A DNA stretch of 60,000 bases from Symsagittifera roscoffensis (lineage: Eukaryota; Xenacoelomorpha; Acoela; Convolutidae), in NCBI RefSeq assembly GCF_963678635.1, contig NC_087062.1, forward strand, positions 78,991,200 to 79,051,199, given 5' to 3'. The position numbers and the translations under genes were made by a program. The notes beneath the pieces are model-generated. The model saw only the letters and a list, made by a program, of their open reading frames with translations, did not search any database and was not told the origin of the DNA. Positions 21,966 to 36,700 of the stretch are shown one piece after another (position 1 is the first letter of the stretch; each line of letters opens with the position of its first letter).

Positions 21966-24900
21966 GGAGCCTCCAATTGCAGTCTGGCAGAATAACCGTT
22001 TTCGGAAAAGACAGTCCCAGCAGTGATTTAGATGTTGTCGCAGTACCAGGAAAAGATGTCGGTTACATGCCGCAAGACCTCGCTCTCCACCCGAACTTCA
22101 CGATTAAAGAGATCCTCTACTTTTACGGCAAAATCAATGGGATGGCAGGGTCTGATATAAGGCGTCGCTTGAGTTTCTTGTCTGAGCTTTTAGACCTACC
22201 TGCTTCTTATCGAATGGTGGAAAAATTAAGCGGAGGCCAAAGGCGACGAGTTTCATTTGCTGCTGCGTTGGTTCATGACCCAAAGTTATTAATCTTAGAC
22301 GAGCCGACTGTAGGTGTTGATCCTTTGTTGCGAGCGAAGATTTGGAGACATCTAGTTGATTTATCAGTTAATAACGAAACTACTATCCTCATAACTACAC
22401 ACTACATTGAAGAGGCCCGCCAAGCTAACAGGGTGGGACTGATGCGCCAGGGAGTTCTTTTGTCTGAAGGGGAACCAGAACATTTGATAAAAGAAAAAGG
22501 TCTGGCTAATTTGGAAGCCGTCTTTCTCGAGTTATGTTCGAATGACAACCAAAATTCGTCATCTTCTGGGGAGGTTTCACGTAAGTTTTAAAAAAATTCA
22601 GTGGATTAATCGCGGTCGCGGATTGTGTTGCTATATAGTCGTTTAATACTGGGGCGAATCTAGGATTTTCTCGAGGGGGGGGGGGGTTCATAAAATTCGA
22701 TATTCATAAAATTTTGAAAATGTTGTCCACCCTTTCTTTAGGTCGGCCAAATTGAAATCTGAGCTCTGATAAATCACTATAAAGACCCCATTTTGACCAA
22801 ATTTTTTGCGCCGCAGGCAAATTTATGAAAAAACAGGCCAAAAAGGTGTTTTTAGGCACTTTTTGGGAAATTTTGACCAAAAAATTGCGTTTTTTTTTGC
22901 GCGCGCTCCCCCTTCAAAATTAGTATATATTCGCGCCAAAGGCATCTATAGAAAAGTTTTAGGGTCAGTCACAAAAATGGATATCTCAAATTACTACAAA
23001 GGGGGCACCCTTTGGGTCGGCAGGCTGCAAAATGATTGTAATTTTAGGCTTAGACACTTAGAAGATATATATGTGCTTTAAAACTTTTCTGCACTGGATA
23101 TGATGTTGAACAATCATTTTTTGGCAGCATGAGTCACATATACCCTCATGGGACTACAGTGAATTGATTGGATTAGCCATTGCATTGATTGGCTTCGCGA
23201 ACATAGTACTAGACTTTTCTTTCCGTAAATAACTTTGTTCACTGGACTCATTTTCTGGAAGCCTGTTAGAAACAAATTTACTGCTACAGGTATGTTTTGC
23301 GCATGTTAGCTTTTTAAGCATCTTTCTTTTTCGAAATTAGATTTTTATGTTGGTTGTGATTTTACCAACTCGATTTTAAAAAAAAATTTTCTTTTGCGCA
23401 TTTTTTGTGCTTGATAGCTTTCAGCTTGTATTATATCGGGTTAGTTGCCTGGTATTGCTTCGTTCGACGAGCGGAAAAAGTTTTTGTGCGCACTTTGTTC
23501 TGATGGAGAGCGGGAATTAGTCATTTTTTCGAGATTTTTTTGCCTTTTTTTTCAGGCATGGTAGGTTTCGACTTTTATAATATCGTCTTAGTGGCCTCTT
23601 GGTGAAGGTAACTCAATAATTTTTTGGAAGTTTTTTTGAACTGTTTCGGTATTTTAGACTTTGTGGCCGCTTGGGTGATTTTTTACTATAGGTGGTAATT
23701 TTGAGTGGAGTGCATGTATTAAATTTTAGAACTATAAGGCAGAATTAAGTGTTTTCATTTTCAATCAATTATATTAGTACTGATAGTTTTTGTGAATACA
23801 TTACTTTGACAGATGAAATGCTATTCAAAATTTACACTGCTTTTGCCAGAAAATTTGGCTTTTGAAACAAAATATAAGAACAAAATTTTGGAAGTCTTTT
23901 TGAACTTTTTAGGCTCAACGGTTTCGGTATTTTAGACTTTGTTGCCGCTTGGCTGATATGTTACAATAGGTGATAATTTTGAGTGTAGTGCATGTATTAA
24001 ATTTTAGAACTATAAGGCATAATAAAGTGTTTTCATTTTCAATCAATTATACTAGTACTAAGATAGTTTTTATGAATACTTTACTCTGACAGATGAAATG
24101 CTATTCAAAATTTATACTTCTTTTGCCAGAAAATTTGGCTTTCGAAACCAAATATAAGTAATGTGCGAAGTATAACAAAAAGCGATCCAGCTATTCAAAT
24201 TGAACCTACCACCTATTGTAATATATCACCGCCGCTGGATAAGTTTTCTTCCGATGATAATTTCACGCTGTTTTGGCTTTGCATTTTTTTTGTTTTTAAG
24301 AGATTTTTTCATTTTGATAGATTCGTTTTTTCGACATTTTCAAGTTTTTTTTTCTATTTTTTTTTCGACTCAGCGGTTTTCTTGTTTTGTTAAAAAATCT
24401 GTGTAAAAAATTAGTTGTCTAGTAAAAAGACATTTGTCATTGAGCTTAGTGTTATAACTTTAAATTATAGTCGAGATTTTTAATAAATTGTGGAAACATC
24501 TCGTCGAGGCGAGGTCGAGACCTGTCGAAATATGGATTGCTTTTTTAGACTTCTAATTTGACTTAGATCTCACGGCAGTAATTAATTTCATCGCAGATAA
24601 CACAGAGGATAAAAGCAGCCCTCATAAAACTTCATAAATTCGAGCCTAGCTCATGATTTTTTTTTGTTGAATCGATGAGAAAGCTATAAAGTAATGGGCT
24701 CTCTGTCATAGTAACATTGTTCAAATCACAAGCTATCCTTAAGTTCATGCAAAATCCGAGAAAATAGTGCCAATTTCAACAAATAATTTTAACAAATTGG
24801 AGTAAAAGCGCAAATTTTAACGAATAATAGCTTTTATTGTTCGCAAAAGTAGTTAACAAACTCAAAGTATGCGCAAATTTGTCGTCTAAGGCCATTCAAC

Positions 24901-26804
24901 ATTTTTTATTGCACGATGCTCTTTTTCCAATGTTATCTGTCATCTTACCTTTAAGTTGTTATTCCAAAATTCACATTCTCGATGGAAGGCAATCAATTTA
25001 TCTTTATTCGGTAACTTTTATGAAAAATCTTGATCAAAAAGAAATATTGAAATTTAAAGAGGTTAAGTAAGATATTTTTTCTTCGCTATCGAACAGCAAA
25101 AGTGTAAAAACAATGAAAACCTTGATCGATTTCTAGTTTCGAAAGTGGAATTCATTTTTCAGATTTCCCAGTGAAATTAAAATTTTAATTATTATTCCTG
25201 TTTTCTCAAATTGGGCCAATTTAATAAAAAAAAGTGCCTATCATAAATCTTTCTTGAAATTCAAGTAGCCTTAAGGTTTTTTTATTTGAAATGCGTTAGT
25301 TGAGATTTTTTCATAAAAGAGCAAACCATTTTTTGTTCTGTTTACTTGCGTTCATTGACTGTTTCCAACTGTCTGTTGGCGATGTTTTAAGTGCAGAAGA
25401 TCATTGAAGTTCAATTGTCTTTTGATTGCTTAATAATTATGTTGCGTTTTAGCTGCCGCCAACGATTGTGTGAAACTTCTTGTAGACAATAATGGGATCA
25501 ATAGTGAGGGAAAAGAAAGCAATTCCGACGCCGAATGCTCGATCATTAGTGATCAAACCCAAGATTTCTTCAATAATCAAACGCTATATCTGAGATTACG
25601 CAGAACTTTGCGACAAAATACAATCAATCCGAAACATTTGGTTGCATGTATTCTAAAGGATTCTATCCATTTGATCAGAAATAAACCACTGATGGTTTTT
25701 CAATTTCTACTGCCGCTGATACAAATCTCAATTCTACTGCTAGCGATTGGAGGCAACCCAGAAGACGTACCTGTTGGTGTTTTCAACCAGGATACTTCAC
25801 CAAATAAGACGTCTCTCAGTGTTAGGTATCTCAGCTACCTGGACAAAGGCAACCTGCTAAAATTGGAGTATTTTGATTCTGATGAAGGTATTGAAACTGC
25901 TTCACATAATGCACAAATAGCTGCCATAGTCCGATTTGGCAAAAATTATACAAAAGACTTGATAAAGCGTGGGCTTGATTTTCAGAACACTTCTATTGAA
26001 ACAGCCCTAGGTGGTAGTGTGGTAATAAGTTTGGACCAAACAGTGCTCATGACTGCCATGCTGCTTCAGCAGAAGTTCTTGGAAGCGTATGCTGAGTTTG
26101 GTTACAGCATGATACGTGATGTATCTTCAAATCCTTCACTCACTATATCGCCCATAAACTTCACTAAACCATTCTACGGCGACGAGGTGAAATCGTTCAC
26201 AGACTACATGGCTCCAGGAGTCATTCTGCAGTTGACGTACGCTATGTCTGTTTCGCTGACTGGAATCGGGGCTATAATCGAACGCAAACAGGGTCTCGTG
26301 GATCGACTCAGCGCCTCAGGAGTTACTGAAACGGTGCTGATGTTGTCTCTCATGACAGTTCAATGTTTCATAATGACAGGACAACTTTGTATACTGTTCA
26401 TCATGGCATTGTTGGTTTTCGACACCCCATTTTTGGGCAATTTAGCCCTCGCAGTCTGGATTGCATATATGCAGGGTCTGAGTGGATTGGTGTTCGGGCT
26501 AATTGCGTCGGCTGTTTGCACGGAAGAAACGCAAGCCATGCAGCTAACTTTGGGTACTTTTTACCCGCTGATGCTTCTTAGTGGCGTCATTTGGCCCCTG
26601 GATGCGATTCCGTACCCACTGAGATACGTGAGCTATGCGCTTCCGCCGACTCTACCTGCGGCGGCGATGAGAGACGTCTTTCTCAGAGGCTGGGGCTTGG
26701 CCTATAAAGAGGTCTGGGCGGGTGTTTTGGTGAACATCGGATTCATTGTTCTGTTTTTGACAATAGCAATTGTCATTAGAAAGATTCTGTGGTACAAACG
26801 GTAG
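21966..26804 (+). CDS. ABC transporter copy B, 5'-incomplete (exons 2-3)
   Basis: Exons are 21966-22580 and 25453-26804, with the same lengths (615 and 1352 nt) and splice sites as copy A. They encode residues 60-714 with all ATPase motifs except Walker A, which lies in the missing exon 1 (gap). Differences from A are mostly synonymous plus G270C and Q283E, and the stop is TAG instead of TAA. It may be the other allele of copy A rather than a second gene; as assembled it has no start. Confidence 0.85.
22581..25452. other. ABC intron 2, copy B
   Basis: It carries G12 at 22,675-22,686, the two 265-bp tandem units at about 23,622-24,160 and a family S element at about 25,087-25,385. No gene is supported. 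Confidence 0.65.
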
Positions 26805-27963
26805 TGTTGACGAAGAATGAACTCATTGTATTGAATCACAATTGAAAAAACATTTTAACGTATTTATTTTATTTTGATAATGTTGGCAGGAAATGTTAGT
26901 ATTATCTTCTAAAAGCTCAGTTTTCGATGTTTCGCTGATATTTCTAGTTCAGTCGAACAAAACTATTCAAGCAATGTTGAAATTATGATTTAGGTTTTTA
27001 TTGCCTTGCGTTTAAATTGACGTAAACGCTTAAATACTGAAAAAAAGAGCTGCTGAAACTAATTGCAACAAGTTGATAATAACTTCTGCCAACTCTGATT
27101 TGGTTTAATAATTGATTACAAATAATTCAAACATATCTAGATATAATTCCTTTACAAAATCTTTACGTCGTGCTCTATATGTTCAAGTAGTTAGAAAAAA
27201 TTGATTTGATGTATTTAAGAGAATGTTATATTTGTTTTATTTTTGAAATTAATGTTTTTGATGTTTCAAATTTTTGAAGAGTCATAAGTGAACAAACAGT
27301 TTTGTTTTAAAACCGCCGAAAGGTATTTGTAGAACTTTCTGGCATAGTTTAAGCTACCAAAGCAGGCTTGTTCGCTTTGGCTCGATCCCTGTTCTGGAAA
27401 GCACAACGTTTACTTGGTATTCGAAGAAACTTAGCTGTCTGTATGTATCGCCTTGGAGGTAAGGTAAAGTTATTTCACTTTCAGGCTATTGGGTAACGGT
27501 AAAATCGAACTGCAACTGATAAGAATACACGTTGGAATTTCAAAATACAAATTATATGTTAAATAGCGAAATATTTGGGAAAGGTATAGGCCGCCTTGTT
27601 TTATTTGGAAATTTCTGGGAATTAATAAAACTCCAAAACAGCTTTAATTGTAATGCTCAGAATTTTTGGATTTTCTTGGGCCTGATAACAGCACTTGGTA
27701 AAGTTTTAACCTACACTGTCATTGCCTACGCCCCTTTGAATGTTATGAATGACTTGAAATAGATTTTCCAACTGGCTTAGAATGAACATGCAATATAGCG
27801 CTTTGAAATAAACCCCTTTCTGAAGACAGTGTTAAGTCGGTTGCGTGGAATTGTCTTGTGTATTAATTGGAACCATTTTGGTCCTGACTCGCCTTAGTGA
27901 AAAGTTGAAAGCTTACTCTTTCGTTACTCCTTTCAACCAAACCTACAACTACAAGCCTTAAAC
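26805..27963. other. intergenic ABC to troponin T, copy B
   Basis: Same content and length as copy A, with a few substitutions and small indels. No gene is seen. Confidence 0.65.
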
Positions 27964-30900
27964 ATGGACGTCGACCTAGATGAGCTCGATCCCGCCGAGT
28001 TGGCCGAGGTAAGTCGGGAAAAGAACCTGATAGTCGCGGGGCAGTTGAAAAAAGTTCAAGTTTTTTTGCTATCATTATGAGCATAGAAAACTAGCTTGTA
28101 ATTTGTTTAAAAACCGACCTTGTAATTAGCGACCTATTTTTCCAGCTTTTTCGGCTCATTGTTCCGACCATGGCTAGCAAGGAACTATGGACAGGGTGTT
28201 AACGAAATTTGATGAACTAACTTGAATATGGTCACGAGCTAATCAACATGGGAATCAGATTCCAGGAGGTTATTTGAAAAGTATGTGCCGAGTAAAAGTG
28301 CCATTTTTAATTTTCAAACAAATTGAATTGATAGGATGGACAAGAAGTCAGTGTCAATCTGATTTTTCAATGTATTGTAACATCATATTATCTATGAGCT
28401 CGTTAGGGAAGTATTCTCTAGTTACTTAAAATCCCGAAAAATTTCTGAACAAGCAAAAATTTCCGAGTTTGATTTCGATAAAATATTGACTGGAAAATAA
28501 AACTAGCACTAACCGGATAATAGCCATATTTTACTACGGACTGAAATTTACTTTTTCGCAGTTGACATTTTATTTTTGTAAGTTCAGTTGGTAAAAGGAA
28601 GGCGAACTCCACTATCAAACAGCAAAAGTGTAAAGGTCATGAAAACATGATTGACTTCTAGTTTTGAAAGTGGAATCTATTTTTCGGATTTTCCAGCGGA
28701 ACAAAAAGCAGCTTACCTATTGACACAATTTTTTCCTAATATTGTTAGTTATATCCAAATAGTCGCAACCATAGTTTTTCTGGATTTTAAAATAGTTTTA
28801 AGGTCATATGTTTTTTACTGTGAAGTCATGTGTGAAACTATCAAAGCCATTGATAAATTCATGAGTTTACACAACCAAAACTTGTGTGATAGTATGGACT
28901 CTCTTTTTTCCAACCTAAGTCGCAAATATTAGTGTACACTTTGGTAGTGTTCATTTTGATCAATAGCCAGCTATTAAGTACAGCCAATGCTAAGGATATT
29001 AACACAGACTATTATATTAAAAATAGCACTTTAGCTTCAAGTCATCATGGATCTGTAGCGTATAGGTAGGGAAGGAGACCCGTAACAAAATAAGATTGTT
29101 CGAAGCTGCGCAGGGTGGGATGTTTTAATGAATTTTTTCGTATAATAATTAAAATGCGTCCGCTCTAAATTAAGGCATGTTAATTGGTAAGTTTTTTTTC
29201 AAACAGAAAACAGTGGTTTGTTTTCTTTTTTTTTATAGAAATTCAGAAGCTGTTTTGTGTGTTGCCTATGTGCCCGAAGTGCATCTCGCCTAAATACACA
29301 AAAAGTTCTTTTATATTCTTTGGGCTCGTTTTTTTTAGACGATATGCTGTAAAATCTATTAACTTTAAACATTTTTAGTCTTGATTGGTACTTTGCGCAG
29401 TTACAAATTTCCATTAGTTTTTTTTTAGTTTTGGGTTTTACTTCTGATGTTTCAACCTATTTTTCTGAGAGGAGCTCTCCAGGAACAATTGTGCAAAAAA
29501 TGGCATTTGATAGTGAGTTTTAAGAGTGATTATAATCAAGTGTCAATGAACGATGTGAGGACACTCTTTTAGATCGAGATCATGTAAAGCTATTGGACCA
29601 AAAAACGTGAATGACTTGAGTTCCAAAGGTGGATTTTAATTTTTAATATCTCAGCTGAACGAAAAATTTGTTATGAAAGTTTTTAAAAGCTTTTTGAAAT
29701 TCAAAGAACTTTTAGGCCACATTTAAGTCTGAAAGCTGATTTTTCTTAAACGATTCAGTTATTTTTTGTTCGGTTTTCTTGAGCTCAGTAACTTGTTTTC
29801 AGTATTTTTTCCAATTTGCTGTTGAATATGTTTTTTTTCCTTATTTCATTGTTAACCTTTTTTATATTAGGAGCCAATGAACATAGATCAGACTCTCATT
29901 TTCGTTGTTTTCTTTTCGTTTTTTTTTTCAGGAAGTCGTTAAAATTTTTCACTCTCAACTTTTCTTTTTCTACGGTTTACTGTAGTTGTTTTCAAGTTCC
30001 ACTATCGAACAGCTACTGATTGACTTCGAAAATGGAACTTAATTATCAGATTTTTCAGTGATTTAAAAATTGTACCTGCTGGTTTTTTTTTCTCAAATTG
30101 GGTTAGGTTCATGAAAAAGTGTCAATCACAAATTGCTCTAGAAATTTCAAGATCTTTGAGGACATATTTTTTTCTGGTAATTTCAAAGTTTTTTTTTGTT
30201 TACTTGGTTTCATTGAATCTTTTCCAACTGTCTGTTGTCTTTGTTTTTATTTGAAAAAAGTGTTTCATTTTTTAAAATAAATCGTACGACAATAAATTTA
30301 ACAATTAAGGATACAAATGTAACAATATTGATGTTTACAAGCTTTGTTTCAGTCCTCCCTTCTGTTTACATTCTTAAAAAACTACCTATGTTCTGCCCAT
30401 GTTTTGTGGCTTATTCGCCTCATCGAGGGCTTTTCTTGCGCTCGCAAGCAGTTTCAATGTAATAGAAAAGGTTTGTAGAATTATTCGTGTAATTTGTAAA
30501 TCTAATAATCCCTGATTTTCCGTTGCTTGTTTGTATAATTTCCCTTGTTTATTTTTTTGCTCAAAAACTTTGTCTTTCCCTTTGGATAATTTACTTGTAT
30601 AACCCCTTTCCCTGGTTTTTCTGTATATTTTCTTTTGTTTTTCTCGCTCAAAAGCTGTCCGGCCTTTATGGGTTGGGCTTATCTTACATCGGCTAGGTGA
30701 CCTGATTTTGCGTTGTTTGAAAGGAAAACAATTTATTTTTTTTTGTGTTTCTGGAGAGTTTTAAAATTTGAGAGTGTCAGAAGTTTTTATGACAACCGTT
30801 TTTTATCGGCTCAAGCGTTTACTCAATTTTTGTCGGTAAATTTTTGTTGTTGTGGTTTTTTTGACATTTTTATTGCACTTGCTATCTGCTAGCTTGAAAT

Positions 30901-33709
30901 GCTAATTTCATGTCTTGTCGCAAATGGTGCGAAGCTCAGCTTCGCCTATGCGTCATTTTTATTTTCCGTCATTCTTATTTCTGACACATAATTTCTCTGT
31001 GTTATGCTTATTTCGCGCATTCACTTAAATCAAGCTCTTCGAAAGTTTCAGGTTATTCACTAAAGAATGCAATGAACCATTTGTCTATCTTAATATAAGA
31101 TCAAATGTTGCTTTTTGCTTTTTCCCTTACGTGATGACTATATGTTTACATGTATGGAAGTATTATGCAAAATTGAAGTTTTCTTATATTGAAGCAAAAT
31201 GACTTTTTCCTCTAATGGTTCTGTGTGTTTGTTTTTGTGGTGCAGTACAAGAAGAAGCAGAAGAAGAGGGAGGAAGCAGAAGCGGAGCAGGAGAAGCTTC
31301 TGGAGGACATCAAAGAGAGGGAGGCGGAGCGAGAGCGGGAGGAGGAGCGAGACAACGAGCTCAAGAAGGCTAGACTGCAGAGAATCAAGGACCGCGAGGT
31401 CAGGGAAATCAAGCGAGCTGAACAAGAAGCCATCAGGTTGTTTGAGTTAAAACTATTTATCCACAAGTAGTGAAAGTGTCATTATACAAGCTGTTTAGTT
31501 ATTTTAGGGATAACACCGCTCTTGCGTCTCCCAGTAATTTTAAAGGCTTTCCCGTGATTTTAATGCAACAATTTTCGAATCAATACTATTTTCGAAACAA
31601 TACAATTTTCGAAAAAAAAAGAAAAACTATTTTTTTCCAGAAAATATCAGGAATTCATTTTTATCTATGCAAATCTTAGTGCCAGCAATATTTGAGACAC
31701 TGGATGCCCTCGCTTCAAAAAAAGATGCTTCACTTGCTATCATTTTTTTGTAAAATTATATGGGCTTGAAATCTGGCCAGTTCAGAGTTGAAAGCGTGCT
31801 ACATTTCGATTGACGCTTTGCGCAGGTGGTGCATTAACCTAGTTGAGAATTAACTCCATCCTGGATTGGAGGCAAGCTAAATAGTCCAAATGGTTTGTAA
31901 CTAGATAATGAATATGTAGCTTTGCACGTTTAATTGCGTGGGGTCGGGAGTTACCAAAAAATATATTTTTTTTTGTTTAATTAAAATTTGCTTCAGATCC
32001 TTTATAGGTAAATCGAAACATTGAAGGCCTTGGGCTGATGTGAGGAGTCTTGGTTATTGTTTGCGTCTGTTGGTAGGTTGAAGAAGAAGGAGGAAGAATG
32101 GGCGAGGAAGAGGGAGTTTGAGGAGGCGAGGAAGAGAGAGAGGGAGGAGAAGTTGAAGCAGCTGCAGGCGGACAGAGAGGACAAGCAGAAGCAGTCAGTC
32201 TCCACCGGCGTCAATGCACTCGACATCGTCAAGGTCAGTCAGTCGGTCACAACTGACAAGTAGCTGTCAATCAAATCACAATACTGCTTTTGCTGTCAAT
32301 CAAAAAATGAATAATGGTAGTTTTACTTGTACTTTTTACCATTAATCCGAATCAAAATGTTTCAACTTTTTGAAAAGTTTCTTTGTAATTCGCAATTTGT
32401 TGACTGATTTTATCTTGGCAGCTCTAAAAATGTATCTTCCTAATTAAAATCGAAAAATTTAATTTAAATAATAATTTGAAACGTTTGTTTTAATACTATT
32501 TCTTATAAATAAGAGAATAACATATGATTGTCTGTGACGCGCTTTTCGTTTCCGAGCAGAAGGTATGTTTTTCACTTATTGTTCAATAGATTTCACATGT
32601 GGTAGCGAAAGCTCACTGAACTTAGTCAAAACTTAGTTTCGTATCTCCAACTTGTAGTAATATTCACTGTCCATAAAAAAAAAATTTGTTCACAAATATA
32701 ACCGTCGTGTCTATCAACAATTGAAATAGCCCATATGAATTCAGAAGACCTTTTAAGCTTTTAAAAAGACAAATTTAATAAGTTTGACTTTGAACGATGT
32801 GAAAACGGTATAGAATTTGGCTGACGGTTTTGCGAAGACGTTTCATGAATTTCCACTTCAGATAAAGATCATTCATTAGTCGATAAAGAGCATCTTACAC
32901 GTTCACTTCTGCACTCTAAATTTAATTGTATCAGGACTATATAGGCTGATTACTAATTAAGTAAAAGCCCTTATCATTTTGCTCCGTGGAATCAAACACA
33001 ATTCGAATAGCGAGTTTTTCATAAAAATTGGCTTATTGCTGTATGTATTTTTTGTCTTAAAAATGTTTAGACCAACATTTTATGTTTTTGCACTGAAGTG
33101 ACACTGCAATTGCTGCACAAGCAAGCAAACCAGTACTCACTAGGGTACTAGTAGATCCCCTGTCCATTTTTCATAATAATTTATTAATTAAAAAGTATTT
33201 CTTCATTAAACCTTTCATCTATTAAAATAGCTCATTAATTTTTGCACTTGATAGTTATTACCAATTCGCGCAATTCAAAGTTCCTAGTTTCCTAGTGATT
33301 TAAAGTTTTCGGGAAATTGGATGCTCTCAGAAAACGATTTGTGATATTGACAATTCAGGGTGTATTGACTTAAGACGGCATTTTTTCCACAAAGGAGAAC
33401 CCTTTACTATAACTCATTCTGTTCATTTTGAATGTCGTTTTTTGGTGGCGTGTAATAGTGTAAACTTGGAAAATTCATGTCGATTTGGAGTATTGTGGTG
33501 ATATTTTGGGTGTCTCTGTTTAGCAAAATTTGGAGATCGCGGCTGCCAAGAAACAGCAGACGGAGGAAGAGAAGACTGCTCAGCGGGAGAATGCCGTCAG
33601 AAGGCGATGCCAGGAGTACGACGAGAGATTCGACCGAATGAGTTAGTAAAAAAAGCGCCATGTAAATGAATAATAAACAACTTCTTACACCCATGCCCTT
33701 TTTTAAAAA

Positions 33710-33761
<52 letters not shown>

Positions 33762-36700
33762 CTAGGGACGGCTCGGTTAATTTTCTTTCAGGTAATTTTT
33801 TTTCAGTTGAAACCTTATCTCTTATCCTGTTCATAATTAATTCCTTAACTTTACTGCCAAGACTTTATTCGGATATGCTTTTTGAGCTAAGTAAGGTGCC
33901 ACAAACAAACTTCGGATGTGTTCGACTGATATGTCATGCTTTAAAAGGTAGATTTTTTCTATGTTAACAACTTTGTCTCACAGGATCATTGAATCATTTC
34001 AAATAATGACATTTTCTACTTCGGCAAACTTGTCATAGCCGTAGTGTGTATGTCTCGAACGACAGAGGTCGTGAGTTCGAATCCGGCCCAAGTGTGTATT
34101 TTTTGCAAGCGTATAATAAATTTCTATTCGAAAAAAAATGTCGACCTATCGTTTGACTGCTTATTTTTTGTCGGCTCAGTTGCCTCACCGCGGTTTTTCT
34201 ATGTTTCAGCGTTTTTTGTCCGCTTGCTTGCAATTGCAATATGTGATTTGTGATTGTGGTGCGGGGCTTTTCGTCGCCTCTGTGCATTAAATCTTTTTCG
34301 CTCGTGATTCGGGTTGTTTTGGAAAGTTTCTAGAAAGTTCTTTCACCGTTGAGAAAAACTATTTCTTTATGTCCCGGCTTAGATCGAAAAATGACAAATA
34401 AGTTGATTGTTCGGCTGAAGTTCACTGTTTACACTCTCTGTACTGTATATAAGTTTTGAAGTATTTGAGTTATCAGTTTTCCTTTGGGGAGCTTAATTAA
34501 ACGCCTTGCGACCCTCTCCAACACAAAAAGCTATTATCATTTTTTTTCGAAGATATTGGTAGTCGGACATTCTGTACTGCTTGCAGAGCGACCAAATATT
34601 ATTCTTTCATTCTATCTTTTTTGTAACAGCTAGTTTTTATTTAGTAAAGAATAATTTTAAGAGTTATGAAAGTACTGACTCTTATATAGGTCTTGGTAAT
34701 TTTTTTTCAGGAAAAGTTTTCATATTGTTCACCCTCAATTTTAATTTTTCGCGGTTTGACTTCTGAGTTTTTGTTAAGTTCATTTCATTTCCTTTGTTTA
34801 CACAAGCTAAGCTTGTGTTATAGTATGAGCTCTCTTTTTTTCCAACCTAAGTCGCAAATATTGTTGCGACGCAAATATTGTTGCGACAAAATGAGTTCAT
34901 TTTGATCAATAACCAGCTATTAAGTACAACCAATGCTAAGGATATTAACACAGACTATTATATTACAAGTAGCACTTTAGCTTCAAGGCATCATGGATCT
35001 GTAGCGTAGAGTTAGGGAAGGAGAGCCGAGACAAAATAAGGAGGTTCGAACCTAGGAAGGGTCGGACGTTTTAATGAACTTTTTCGTATACTAATTAAAT
35101 TGCGTCCGCTCTATAAATTGAGGCATGTTAGTGGGTAAATTCCTTTTTCAAATTGACTGGTACTGATAATGCGTCATAACTGGGTTGCGTGACTTAGCAA
35201 TTTTGTAGACTCGTGCATCACTGTCACTTAAGAAATTTTGTAGACTCAAAGTATTACTCATTCAGTTCAGAAATAAGGGCATATATTTTTTCTTTAAAGT
35301 TCGAAAGTTGATGTTTTTTCAAAAGAGTAAGTCAGTTTTTTTTCTGTTTCACTGCGTTCATTACTTTTTTCCAACTGTCAATTAGTATGTTTTTTCTATT
35401 CGTATTGTAGCAAGAATTTAGAGATAATTTGTGATGGAAAAAAATCGAAAAACTTTTTGGAAATATCTTGATTTCACTTATTTTTGCAACTGATCTTTAT
35501 TTTGTTTGTGTAGTTCTCATCGAGTTGATGTTTTATTGTTTTCTCTCCGATTCAATTCTGCGATTAATATGTTTTGTGTGCGTGATTTAGGGGAGAGCGA
35601 GTTGGTGGCGAAGGCGACTGAGTTGCGAGACAGATGGGAGCATTTGGAGGGAGAGAAGTACGACATCGAGATGATCTTCAAGAAACAGGACTATGACGTC
35701 AGTATCCCATCGTCATCAGATTAATTATTTAGCACCATATGGGCGCCAGACTTTTTTCCTCCGCCCCATCCCCTTTTATATTCAATTTTTTTAAATAAAA
35801 AACTCGAAAGTTTACTTTTTGAGTTAAGTTTAATTTTCTATGCAATCTATTTTAGCACAATGGATTAATTTGATCTGCGTGTACTTGACAGCGTATTGAT
35901 TAAGGGCTCTCTGGGGGTTTTTTCTACCACACGATCCCAATTAGTAAAATGTGTGTTTTGTTTGTGTCTATAGATCCGTGAGTTGCTGGTGCGAATCAAC
36001 GAGATCACGAGGCGAAGGAGGAAGACGATCCACCTCGGAGGCTCCAGAAGGTGAGTCATTTGTCTTCTATTCCACCTTCTCTCGCTCCGAATAACTAAAC
36101 CAAGTGATTAAGTTACACCTGCGGCCTACAAAGTTATGAAGTGAAAACTAAATAGAATCATTCAGTATCAAAATGTCTCAGAACTTCCTCCAAACTGAGA
36201 CATGAATGATATAAAACAGATTAAATTAAATAGGTGGGATGTAATGTTCTTGGTTTTGGAATTTTGAGGTCCCTAACTTTCAAATTCATTAGAAATAGTA
36301 AAGTTGACTGTTTAGAGTAGTTTTCAGGATTGTGCACGGGTAAAATTCGGGTAATTCGTATATGTCGTTTTCAGAGATCTAGAAAAGAAGTATTCTATTT
36401 CTTCCGTGGCTGACGTAAATATTCCGAAAGAAGCGCTCCCATCACATTTGACTCCTAAATTTTGCAAAAATGTTGCCGCTTAAATTGCTGCTTTGCATCC
36501 TACGCCTTCCTTTGTTTGTTGTTCTTTTGAATAATTGCGGAGTTTTGTCAGATTTGACCCTAGCCCAAATTTTTTTCTTATTTCAGAATGCAGGCAGATG
36601 AGGTATTTCCACGTTGTACATTAGCCTGTTTCTTTTTATAATAATTTGAGAGCACATTTACTTTTGTTTGCCTCGTGGCTAGACTAGTTAAGAAGAATTC

